Of a stretch of 9,282 bases of DNA, positions 1 through 7,000 are shown piece after piece. Numbering within the stretch: the stretch's first letter is position 1; the number at the start of each line of letters is the position of its first letter. This DNA comes from SKLM01 sp964450435 (GTDB lineage Bacteria; Chloroflexota; Anaerolineae; B4-G1). The position numbers and the translations under genes were made by a program. The notes under the pieces were generated by a model. The model was given only the letters and a program-made list of their open reading frames with translations, was not told the DNA's origin and did no database searches. The stretch spans positions 1-9,282 of the forward strand of contig CAYVCX010000088.1 in the NCBI GenBank assembly GCA_964450435.1. The letters run 5' to 3'.

Positions 1-1241
1 CCGTTGCCGGTGATGGACCAGTAATGGCCGTCGTGATCGTGGTCGCCGGCCGCCACCTGGCTGGGGCCCGTGCCGACAATGCCGCTGATCTCGCTCCACG
101 AGACGGTGTCGTCGATGTTGTCCATGTCGTCGTCAAAGCCGCTCGGTAGGCCGGTCAGGTTATCCCAGTGAACGTGTCCACCTGCGCCGCTGGTGTTGAG
201 CTCCGCCTCGGTGTAGTATGCGTCGTCGTGGCTATGATCGGAGCGAGCGGCAGTGATGGCCGAACCGCTGCCGGCGAAATCCACGTTCAGCGTCACGTCG
301 CCGCTGGCACCGCCGCCCGTGAGCCCTGTGCCGGCGTTGACGGCGGTGATGTCGCCCGTGCCACCGGCCACGCTCTGGCAGGTCACGGTGCCGTCGTCGT
401 TGATGATGCGTATGGCCTCGTCCGATCCGCAGGAGCCACTGACTCGCTGCTGAATGGCAGAGGTGTCCACGCTGAAGACGCCGCTGTCCAGCGCGAGGCC
501 ACTCCCGGCACCGTAGCTGGTGTCGTCGTCGGTCTCACAGGTCACGCTGCCATCCTGGTTGACCACACGGATGGCGGAACCCGGACCGCAGATGCCACTC
601 ACCCGGCTCTGGATGGTGGAGGTGAGGACGTAGAGCGTCACGTCGCCGGACGTCCCGCCGCCGGTCAAGCCCACGCCGGCGTTGACGGCGGTGATGTCCC
701 CGGCCCCGCCAGCACCGGTCTCGTCGGCGGCTGGCGCCCACTGTGTCCCATCCCACTTGAGCACCTGGTCGCTGACCGGATCGGCGGTGGAGACAGCATG
801 GCCTCGGAGTGCGCCGGCCGATGCCGCGTAGAGCGCGTGCGGCGCCGCGGTCAGTTCCTGGCGGCCCAGGTCGGTGTAACTGCCGTCGCCTCCGCAATCC
901 ACCTCGACCCCCAGCCAGCGGCGGTCGCCGGCGAAGGCGGCCGCGCCGAAGTCCAGGTTCTCCACGGTGAAGTAGCCATCGCTGACCGGTTCATCGGGCT
1001 TATCCTGCGGGGAGCCCACCGGATCACCGTCGGCCGCGTCGTACAGGGTGAACCGAAAGTCGCAAGTGTCGCCGACGGGCTCGCCACTCTGAATCAACCG
1101 TCCCTGATAAGTGAAGCCCGTGCTCAAGGCCGCGCCTGGGCTCAACGGTCCCGTGTCCTGAGCCACAGCCACGCTGCTCACCATCAGTGCAGCCAGGGTC
1201 ATCGCCCCGGCGAGAAGAAGAAGACGTCGCCTTTTCATCAT
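1..1241 (-). CDS. Secreted fibre-like repeat protein, C-terminus beyond the window
   Basis: The first 413 residues are visible; the frame is still open at base 1, so the gene is partial. It begins with a classic signal peptide (MMKRRRLLLLAG..., hydrophobic to about residue 24, likely cut after AVA at 27). A domain with the pattern FTYQGRL...DFRFTLYDA...LTAAPHALYA follows, a common N-terminal module of secreted proteins in Chloroflexota. Then come tandem units: GDITAVNAG.GLTGGG.SGDVT at about 182-202 and 297-317, and RVSG.CG....IR..N.DG.VTC at about 213 and 266. Towards the edge lie DHSHDDAYYTEAEL and Asp/His-rich segments as in phage-tail-fibre-like proteins. It is probably exported and surface-exposed; its binding target is unknown. 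An AAGGAGG ribosome site (1252-1246) lies 4 bases before ATG 1241 and 7 before a second ATG at 1238, so either start is possible. No catalytic motif is seen. Confidence 0.85.
   Translation of the reverse strand, partial: MMKRRRLLLLAGAMTLAALMVSSVAVAQDTGPLSPGAALSTGFTYQGRLIQSGEPVGDTCDFRFTLYDAADGDPVGSPQDKPDEPVSDGYFTVENLDFGAAAFAGDRRWLGVEVDCGGDGSYTDLGRQELTAAPHALYAASAGALRGHAVSTADPVSDQVLKWDGTQWAPAADETGAGGAGDITAVNAGVGLTGGGTSGDVTLYVLTSTIQSRVSGICGPGSAIRVVNQDGSVTCETDDDTSYGAGSGLALDSGVFSVDTSAIQQRVSGSCGSDEAIRIINDDGTVTCQSVAGGTGDITAVNAGTGLTGGGASGDVTLNVDFAGSGSAITAARSDHSHDDAYYTEAELNTSGAGGHVHWDNLTGLPSGFDDDMDNIDDTVSWSEISGIVGTGPSQVAAGDHDHDGHYWSITGN
291..698. repeat. Internal duplication within the secreted protein gene
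   Basis: Bases 291-353 and 636-698 are two diverged copies of one 63-base segment, 345 bases (115 codons) apart and in the same frame. The best-conserved core is identical over 23 bases (331-353 and 676-698). Each copy encodes DITAVNAG.GLTGGG.SGDVT on the minus strand. The pattern fits growth of a fibre protein by in-frame duplication. It is coding repeat structure rather than a mobile repeat. Confidence 0.8.
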
Positions 1242-1255
1242 GATTCCTCCTTAGA

Positions 1256-1327
1256 TCAGCTATTAGCAGTCAGCCACCAGTGGTAGCTATCTGGCTTTTG
1301 GAACTCGAAATCTGGACATCTATTCAT
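1256..1327 (-). CDS. Possible 23-residue small protein or leader peptide
   Basis: A 23-codon ORF (MNRCPDFEFQKPDSYHWWLT, then ANS and TGA) begins at ATG 1327. Its AGGAGG ribosome site (1338-1333) has an ideal 5-base spacer, as strong as any in the window. It stops 14 bases before the start of the secreted protein, whose own AAGGAGG site lies in that gap, so the two would be read from one mRNA. The peptide has one Cys and a Trp pair, no signal peptide and no membrane segment. I do not recognise a family. It could be a real small protein, a leader peptide coupled to translation of the next gene, or a chance ORF. An imperfect dyad (1272-1288, one mismatch pair) lies inside it. Coding status is an inference from the ribosome site and position only. 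Confidence 0.4.
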   Translation of the reverse strand: MNRCPDFEFQKPDSYHWWLTANS

Positions 1328-1397
1328 CAGCTCCTCCTCGTGCTGTAGGTTCCCGGTAAGTGTGTAGTGACCACTCGACATAGCCACCGAACCCCTC

Positions 1398-1419
1398 GGA
1401 AAGAGACCGAGATCTTTCC
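1398..1419 (-). other. Inverted repeat after the small-protein gene
   Basis: A perfect 7-bp stem (GGAAAGA / TCTTTCC) with an 8-base loop starts 13 bases past the stop codon at 1432. No T-run follows on the minus strand, so it is not a standard intrinsic terminator. It may be an mRNA 3' structure for the upstream operon or an operator for the downstream unit. The rest of the gap down to 1328 shows no convincing promoter to my eye. Confidence 0.35.
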
Positions 1420-1431
1420 ACAGGGCCCTCG

Positions 1432-1659
1432 CTAGGGGTCACCCGTCGCTGAACCCACTAACTCCAGCTCACCGGTATGGCTCTGTATGAAGCTCAGCAG
1501 GTCGTCCAGCGACTGAAAGATCAGGGTCTGGCCGCTGGCGGCGTGTTGTACGTACCCTCGCCAGAGCGGAACGCCATTGAGTCGGCTCAGGCCTGACTCC
1601 CACCAGATGCGGACGACGAACGAATGTGCATGTGCAGCTGACAACCTATTGTTTTGCAT
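1432..1659 (-). CDS. Conserved small protein of about 75 residues, unknown function
   Basis: The protein carries SFVVRIWWESGLSRLNG followed by PLWRGYVQHAASGQ and a C-terminal stretch LDDLLSFIQSHTG. I recognise this as a type of 60-80 residue protein recurrent in Chloroflexota, with the pattern FVVRIWxE, WRGxVxHxxSG and a final FIxxH. It has no assigned function that I know of. There is no signal peptide, membrane segment or Cys; the predicted character is a small cytosolic beta-plus-alpha fold. ATG 1659 is preferred because AGGA lies 8 bases upstream; ATG 1668 would add three residues but has no usable ribosome site. It follows the lipoprotein gene by 25 bases on the same strand and is probably the last gene of that operon. 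The family resemblance is from memory. Confidence 0.75.
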   Translation of the reverse strand: MQNNRLSAAHAHSFVVRIWWESGLSRLNGVPLWRGYVQHAASGQTLIFQSLDDLLSFIQSHTGELELVGSATGDP

Positions 1660-1684
1660 CTGGATCATCCTATGTTGTGGAATG

Positions 1685-3103
1685 TCAATCCTCAGCTTCC
1701 GTATTTAGGGTCCAAAGCACGTCCCGCCCCTCATGTCTGACCACAAACCACGCCCGCCCGGCGGCGCCCACGACGATGTGGCGAACAAAGCCCAGGCCGG
1801 GCACCGGCTCCGACACTCCTTCCCCCACGCGATAGACGGATCCAGCCCAGAAGAGCCAGCGCGTACCGGTCGCGTCGACAACCAGCTCATGTGGCGGCAA
1901 AAAGCCACCGAACTCCAACGCTTCTCCTATCTGCGTCCAGGCTCCATCCTGGACGCGGTAAAGCACGATCTTCCCATAGCAACTGGCCCCGCAAAGCACC
2001 ATCGCCGGCCAGGGATCATCGGATGAATCCAAAGCGATGGCGTGTGCAAACCCGAAGCGAGTCCAATCCACCGGAGGCTCGGGCGGCGCGAACTCGGTCC
2101 ACTCGCCAAAGGCGGGCTCGTAGCACCACAGGCTATCATCCACGCCGATCCAGATGCGCCCCTGGCCATCCTCCTCAATGACCGTCACGCAGCCAGTGCC
2201 GACGGGCGAATCGGCCCCATGCCAGTTCTGCCCATCGAACCAGCGCACGCCCTGCCCACCGAAAGGCCCCGGACCGCCCCAATCGCACTCACCGACCCAA
2301 ATCATCCCCGAGCTATCCGCGATCTCTATGGCGAACGTGGCCCACAGCGCTTCGGGACCCACCTCTCCCATGCCCATCGCCTCCGGCGTGAAGACTTTCC
2401 ACCGCTGGCCGTCGAAGAAGCGTACGTCCTGCGGCGTGGTGAGCCAGAACCCTCCCATGCCATCGCTCTGCCCCCACCCTATTTCACCATACCGTTCGTC
2501 CTCCAGGGTGACGGGAGACCAGCCCTCGTCGGCTCCATACGCGATCCAGGATGCGCCGTCCCAGGCTGTGTCCTGAGCTCGTCGAAGGGCGGTGATTTGC
2601 ATCATATCCTCACTCGCCACCCAGACGCGTCCAGCAGCGTCTATGCCGACCAGCTCGCCGGTGAAGTCGGTAAGGTAGACGCGCCAGGTCCCGTCCTGCA
2701 TCCTGGCGACGCCCTCGTCGGTGATCAGCCACAGCGCGCCGCCGGGCGAGGCGTGGAGGCGCTGGAACTGACCAGTGAGCACGTCCTCGACAGGGATGAT
2801 CGGCCGGAAGACCTCTGGGGTAGATGCGGGGGTGGCGCTCGGCGTGTAAGCAGGGGTTGGAGTCGAGGTAGACGCGGGAGTGGGCATAGGCGTCCAGGTT
2901 GGTGTATGCGTTGGCGCAGCGGTTGGCTTGATTGTTGCAGAGGGAGGCGGAGCAGGTGTGGATGAAAATGTGAGAGAGGGCGTGAGAGCAGGCTGAGCCG
3001 TCGAGGTGTGAGCAGCGGGCGGCACGGTCGTAGCAGCCGTAGCACAGGCAGCTACGAGCAGGATGAGCGCAGTCAGGACGGCAGGTCCACACGATCTTCT
3101 CAC
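1685..3103 (-). CDS. Beta-propeller lipoprotein with Thr/Pro/Ser linker
   Basis: This is a predicted 472-residue lipoprotein exposed outside the membrane. The signal sequence MRRSCGPAVLTALILLVAAC has a lipobox ending at Cys20. Residues 21-96 form a low-complexity Thr/Pro/Ser/Ala linker. Residues 97-472 hold about eight repeats of the form D..G.IW.G....V..FDG..W, for example MIWVGECDWGG, VRWFDGQNWHGAD and GRIWIGVDDSLWCYEP. These resemble two-component-regulator-type propeller blades, which usually act as sensors or binding platforms. No enzymatic motif is visible. I chose GTG 3103 because GGGAG lies 5 bases upstream and this start gives a perfect signal peptide; an ATG at 3244 would overlap the previous gene by 124 bases and bury the signal. 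It starts 17 bases after the membrane-protein gene, so co-transcription is likely. Residues 171-180 look like an in-frame insertion in one blade. Confidence 0.85.
   Translation of the reverse strand: MRRSCGPAVLTALILLVAACATAATTVPPAAHTSTAQPALTPSLTFSSTPAPPPSATIKPTAAPTHTPTWTPMPTPASTSTPTPAYTPSATPASTPEVFRPIIPVEDVLTGQFQRLHASPGGALWLITDEGVARMQDGTWRVYLTDFTGELVGIDAAGRVWVASEDMMQITALRRAQDTAWDGASWIAYGADEGWSPVTLEDERYGEIGWGQSDGMGGFWLTTPQDVRFFDGQRWKVFTPEAMGMGEVGPEALWATFAIEIADSSGMIWVGECDWGGPGPFGGQGVRWFDGQNWHGADSPVGTGCVTVIEEDGQGRIWIGVDDSLWCYEPAFGEWTEFAPPEPPVDWTRFGFAHAIALDSSDDPWPAMVLCGASCYGKIVLYRVQDGAWTQIGEALEFGGFLPPHELVVDATGTRWLFWAGSVYRVGEGVSEPVPGLGFVRHIVVGAAGRAWFVVRHEGRDVLWTLNTEAED
2571..2590. repeat. Short TTCGACGAGCTCAGG-type repeat inside the propeller gene
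   Basis: The minus-strand sequence GCCCTTCGACGAGCTCAGGA encodes ALRRAQD within residues 171-180 of the lipoprotein. It matches, from memory, the CCCTTCGAC(A/G)AGCTCAGG family of short dispersed repeats found in many bacterial genomes, including Chloroflexota. The blade around it (VWVASED ... WDGASWIAYG) reads as a normal repeat if this segment is taken out. I see no second copy in the window. Confidence 0.45.
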
Positions 3104-3120
3104 TTGAACTCCCACCCCGG

Positions 3121-3780
3121 TCAAGACTCCGCTGGCATCTTGTGCTTTTTGAGTCCCAGCCACATCAGCCCGCCGCCGACCAGAAGCATGAGCGCCGCCC
3201 CGATGGCGGGGCCGATGGAGGAGCGGGAGAGGCGCTTCATGCACCTCTCTCGCTCTCCACCGCAGATGATCTCGGCTTGGACCGCCAAGGGATCAGCGGA
3301 GGACTGCACATTCCCCATAACAGTCACGACGTCGTCAGGAGCGAAACCCTTGAGCTTGACATGCTCCTTTACCATAACCTCGCGCGGATTGTAAAAAATG
3401 ACGAATCCGCTGTGAACCCTCATCCTCTGCTCTCGCTCCCCGAAGAGCAACTCAAATGTGGGTTTGTGGTCGTAGTCGTAATTGTGTCGCCAATGGGACT
3501 CGCGCTCACCGTCCTCATACTCCACCTCGTGCTCCCAGCGCTCGTACAGGGCCAACCCTTCCTCCGCAACCGGCGCGTCCTGCGCGATGGGACCGACGAC
3601 AACCACGTCGCCCGCTTCCCCCACAGTCTGTAGATCACCAGGCTCCCTGATCGATGCGGCGGCCTGCCAGCGACGAAATTCGGATTCCCCAACCAAGCTT
3701 GTCAATAGGCAGATGACACTGGCTACGAGGAAGATCGCACCGACGAAGACCAAACCGATGTCCCTAGATCTGCGCTGCAC
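3121..3780 (-). CDS. Two-helix membrane protein with GIDE/BAM-like domain
   Basis: This 219-residue protein has a membrane helix at about 8-30 (IGLVFVGAIFLVASVICLLT) and another at about 189-210 (IGPAIGAALMLLVGGGLMWL), with a soluble domain between. That domain carries a W-rich short spacer, VVVVGPIAQDAP, a charged HxYDYDHKPTFELLFG stretch and VTVMGNVQSS. The plan resembles the BAM/GIDE domain of MULAN-type membrane proteins; no RING domain is present, so ubiquitin ligase activity should not be inferred. The domain name is a moderate-confidence resemblance. GTG 3780 sits 9 bases after AAAGGAG; GTG 3786 is only 3 bases away; ATG 3885 would add an unlikely hydrophilic N-terminus that crosses a hairpin. 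It heads a probable operon with the propeller lipoprotein, suggesting an envelope role. Confidence 0.7.
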   Translation of the reverse strand: MQRRSRDIGLVFVGAIFLVASVICLLTSLVGESEFRRWQAAASIREPGDLQTVGEAGDVVVVGPIAQDAPVAEEGLALYERWEHEVEYEDGERESHWRHNYDYDHKPTFELLFGEREQRMRVHSGFVIFYNPREVMVKEHVKLKGFAPDDVVTVMGNVQSSADPLAVQAEIICGGERERCMKRLSRSSIGPAIGAALMLLVGGGLMWLGLKKHKMPAES

Positions 3781-3872
3781 TGTCACTCGCTCCTTTGCTG
3801 TCGGCTTGTTGAAAACCCCGGTGTGCCCACAAGATCCCTCAGGTTGGTGGAGAGGCTCCTTGACACCAATCC

Positions 3873-3903
3873 GGTCGAGTAGCAAACTCGACCTGCATCA
3901 GGT
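3873..3903 (-). other. Two overlapping, mutually exclusive hairpins in an intergenic leader
   Basis: Stem A pairs GGTCGAG (3873-3879) with CTCGACC (3887-3893), 7 bp perfect with a 7-base loop. Stem B pairs ACCTG (3891-3895) with CAGGT (3899-3903), 5 bp with a 3-base loop. They share bases 3891-3893, so both cannot be complete at once. Neither is followed by a T-run on the minus strand, so terminator function for the regulator gene ending at 4021 is not supported. They would lie in the 5' leader of the membrane-protein operon, or serve as a DNA operator. Confidence 0.4.
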
Positions 3904-3920
3904 TCCCCGCCTTCTACAGC

Positions 3921-3950
3921 ATCTTATCACAGGGGTATCGCGAATGTATC
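3921..3950 (-). promoter_or_regulatory. Weak promoter candidate for the envelope operon
   Basis: On the minus strand, TAAGAT (3926-3921, 4 of 6 to TATAAT) lies 18 bases after GATACA (3950-3945, 3 of 6 to TTGACA). This would start transcription near 3914 and give a leader of about 130 bases before GTG 3780. The match is poor; the main support is position in the only sizeable gap upstream of the three-gene unit and overlap with the direct repeats at 3935-3953. Confidence 0.2.
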
Positions 3951-3953
3951 GCG
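3935..3953. repeat. Paired GTATCGCG direct repeats, 11 bp apart
   Basis: GTATCGCG occurs exactly twice, at 3935-3942 and 3946-3953, with starts 11 bases apart, about one helical turn. Tandem direct repeats of this spacing are the usual shape of operators for OmpR/SARP-type winged-helix regulators, which often bind direct repeats on one DNA face. A SARP-type regulator is encoded just upstream (4021-7671). The link between the two is an inference. The remaining bases of the gap from 3954 to 4020 show nothing I can name. Confidence 0.4.
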
Positions 3954-4020
3954 GTAGAGACAGCAAATGGGATGGAAAGGTGGATGAAGGTGGAGGAAAG
4001 AGGCGTCGAGGGGGCTCGTG

Positions 4021-7000
4021 TCAGGCGCGAGACCCGCGGGTGCGGACGGGGTGACCCTGATCGCGGAGAGCGGTCAGGTCAGAGCGGATGGTGCGGGAGG
4101 AGACATCGAGGGCGCCAGCCAGGTCGGCCACGGTGGGGCTTGCGCCCCCGGACTCGGCCTCGTCCAGCAGGCGCAGGATGCGGTGGCGGCGCAGGGCCAC
4201 CTTGGGATGCCACTTGTCCCCGCCTTCCCGCTCAGCCAAGGTCGCGTCCTCATCGCCAGCGTCCACGGTCCAGATGAAGGTGACCATTTCGTCCGGCCCT
4301 GGGCGCCGGTGGGCGGGCACGTCGGCGCGGGCCAAGCGGACGCGCAGGCAGCCCGGCGGGGGCTGCTCGGCGATAGCCTCGGAGATGGCTCGGTTGACGC
4401 GCAGCCCGGTGCCGTAGCTTTCCCGCCAGTCTGGGTCACTGATAAGCTTGGCTCGCTCATCCAGGACGTTGGCCGCCTCCTCCAAAGCGTCGCGGGCAGC
4501 AGCCCAATGCCGGGTCGCCTGGGCCACGCGGTAATGGTTGTAATAGATCTCTGGGGGGCTCTCCGCATCCGGCCACTCCGCCGCCGCTTTGGCCGCTACT
4601 TCCTGGCTGTGCTCCCAGGCGGCGGCTTCCTTCCCTAGAGCTGCCTCGGCCCGTGCCAGGTAAGAGAGGCTTATCGTATGCCAGTCGAGTTCACCAAGCC
4701 TTCGATAGCACTGGCAGGCAACCTCCAGGTGCTCTTGGGCAGCAGCGTGATCGCCATGCAGCAGATGCACCTCACCTAGGATACTCCGGGCATATCCTCC
4801 CCAGGAGATGTCCTGCACATCACGGAGCGTCTCCAGGGCGGTCTCGAGACGGACCTGGGCAGCATCAAAGTCACCGCGCTGGAGCGCGACATGCGCCAGA
4901 CGGACACGAGTGATCGCCCGCCGGCGTCGCTGCCCACTGGTCTCCGCCAGCTCCAGGGCCTGACGCAGATGAGCCTCGGCGGCCTCCATATCGCCCAGGT
5001 CAACGTAGCCCAATCCCACGCTGGAGAGGGTGTAATTGATCCAGCGGACATCGCCGGTGGACCTCGCCAGATCCAGGCTGTCCCGGCAATGCATCAGGCT
5101 GCGGGAAAGATCCCCTTTGTATTGAGCCACGCTCGCCAGCCCCATCAGGGATTGAATCTGCCCCACAAGATCGTCGACGGCCTCGTGGATGGGAAGAGCC
5201 TGCTCGAAGTACACGACGGCCTGGGGACAATCGTCGGTGTCAAGGAGGTTGCGGCCAAGCTGGTTTAGTAGACGAGCCCGATTGTGCTCATCCCCCAACC
5301 GGCGGTAGATCTCGAGCGCCGCCTGGGCGTCATCGTTGGCCGCCTCGTACCGCCCCTGGACCCGATGCCACTCGCTCCGACGATGCAACGCCTTCCCCAG
5401 CCGAGCGTCATCAGAGGTGGCCCGGGCTAGACGCAGCATCTCCTCCAGACCGCGACCTTGAGCCTCGCGGTCACCGATCCAGCCCAGCACCTCGACGCGG
5501 TCGCACAAGACGTCGTAGCGGGCCGAGCGGTCGCCGGGACGATCCAAGAGGTCCAACAGACGGTCATAGCAGGAGAGGGCGGTCTGATGGGCGAAGAGCT
5601 CACGGGCGTGCTCGACGGCGCGGTTCAGGTAGTGGATGGCTGGCCTTCGCTGCCCGGCGGCCTCAAAGTGGTGGGCAATCCGCTCGAACTGATCGGGGAA
5701 GAGATCCTCCAGGGCCAAAGCGACTTTTCGATGGAGACGCTGACGCTCCGATAGGCGCAGCCGCCCGTAGGCGGCCTGACGGACCTGCTCGTGGCTGACA
5801 CGATAGCCAACATCGGCCTCCTCCAGAAACCCCAGGCGGAGCAGCTCGTCAGTGACCAGCAGGTAAGGATCCGCGTCGGTCAGCTCGGACTCAGGCGCGG
5901 GGAAGGCACAGACGCGAGCGAGCAGATCAAAGTCCACGTCGGCGCCGATAACCGCGGCCGTAGCCAAAACCTGCTCGGCAGTCGTGGAAAGCTGGGAAAG
6001 GCGATGACCGATGACGGACTCACCCACATGGGAAGGCAGCGCGGAGGCCGCCTCCCCGCTCCAATGCCAGGTTCCACCGGGAAGCCCCTTGCCTCCCTCG
6101 TCAGGCAGCAGATGTCCCTCGTCCCGCCACCCCCTGAGAGTCTCGACGAGGTAGAGGGGCACACCGCCGCTCTCCCGCATCAAATGCCCGGTCAGAGAGG
6201 CATCCTCCTCGCCCAGCAGATCGCGCACCAGGCAGCCGATGGCATTCCTGTCCAGGCGGGCCAGGGTATAGCGCGGGAAAGGTCCCGCTCGGTCTAGGGC
6301 CTGGAGCGCTTTCCAGACCCGGGGATCAGCTCGCAGCTCCGCGCTGCGGCCGGTGAGAAGGACAAGCCCCTGGCTCTCTCTCAGAGGAAGGGACAGGTGA
6401 GGTAGAAGCGAGAGCGTCTCTGCATCGGCATCCTGTAGATCCTCCAGCACCCAGAGCCAGGGCACGATGCGAGCCAGATTCAGCGCCAGGGCGGCGAGCG
6501 CCTCCTGAAGCCTTTCATGGGCCTGGGGCGGCGGAAGATCCAGGGGCGGGGAAAGATCCAGCGTCTCGGCGAGGGAGGGCAGAAGGGAAGCAGCGGCCCG
6601 CAGATGAGCTGGCTCCACCAGACGAGCCAGTTGCCGTATGCGCAAAGGGGTCAACATCGGGGAAAGGGCCGCCAGAAACAGCCCATAGGAGGAAGAAGCA
6701 TCCGCTGGGACGTGAGCCACAACCACCTCCACGTTGCGCCAGCGGGCTCCCTCGGCTAGCTCCCGCGCGAGGCGGCTCTTGCCGATACCCGCCTCGCCCT
6801 CCAGAAGTACGACGCTCCCTCGCCCAGAAGCGGCGGCCTCCAGATGATGCAGCAAAGCCGCCCGCTCGGCGTCGCGACCGACCAGGGGCAAGTCGTCCAG
6901 ATGAGGAATGGGAGAACGGGCCGGGGCAGGCAGGTGCACATCGGACACAACAGATGGAAGAGAGGTGCGTCGGTTCAGCGCCTGATAGAGCGCCTCGGTC

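Noticed and set aside
168..1286. A 372-codon open frame on the plus strand
   Set aside because: It is antisense to the secreted protein, whose minus-strand frame has a signal peptide, a strong ribosome site and known repeat patterns. The plus-strand product is an Ala/Gly/Val/Arg-rich low-information sequence typical of GC-rich shadows.
1580..1600. Short GAGTC/GACTC inverted repeat
   Set aside because: It lies inside the small-protein coding sequence, has only 5-bp arms and is explained by codon content.
1685..1690. TTGACA on the minus strand as a -35 box before the small-protein gene
   Set aside because: It matches the -35 consensus exactly, but no -10 element is found 16-18 bases downstream; it is the end of the lipoprotein gene with its stop codon.
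2042..2965. A 307-codon open frame on the plus strand
   Set aside because: It is antisense to the propeller lipoprotein. The product is Pro/Arg-rich without domain features.
3104..3244. Longer N-terminus of the propeller lipoprotein from ATG 3244
   Set aside because: It would overlap the membrane-protein gene by 124 bases and place the lipoprotein signal about 47 residues inside. GTG 3103 has a ribosome site and an exact signal peptide.
3860..3865. TTGACA on the plus strand in the intergenic gap
   Set aside because: No -10 element follows at the right distance, and no plus-strand gene lies downstream.
3781..3885. Longer N-terminus of the GIDE-like protein from ATG 3885
   Set aside because: It adds a hydrophilic stretch before the first membrane helix, runs across the hairpin at 3873-3893 and lacks a ribosome site; AAAGGAG supports the GTG at 3780 or 3786.
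4005..4020. Terminator after the regulator gene
   Set aside because: Only a 4-bp stem (CGAG/CTCG) with a C-rich loop and no T-run is present just past the stop codon.
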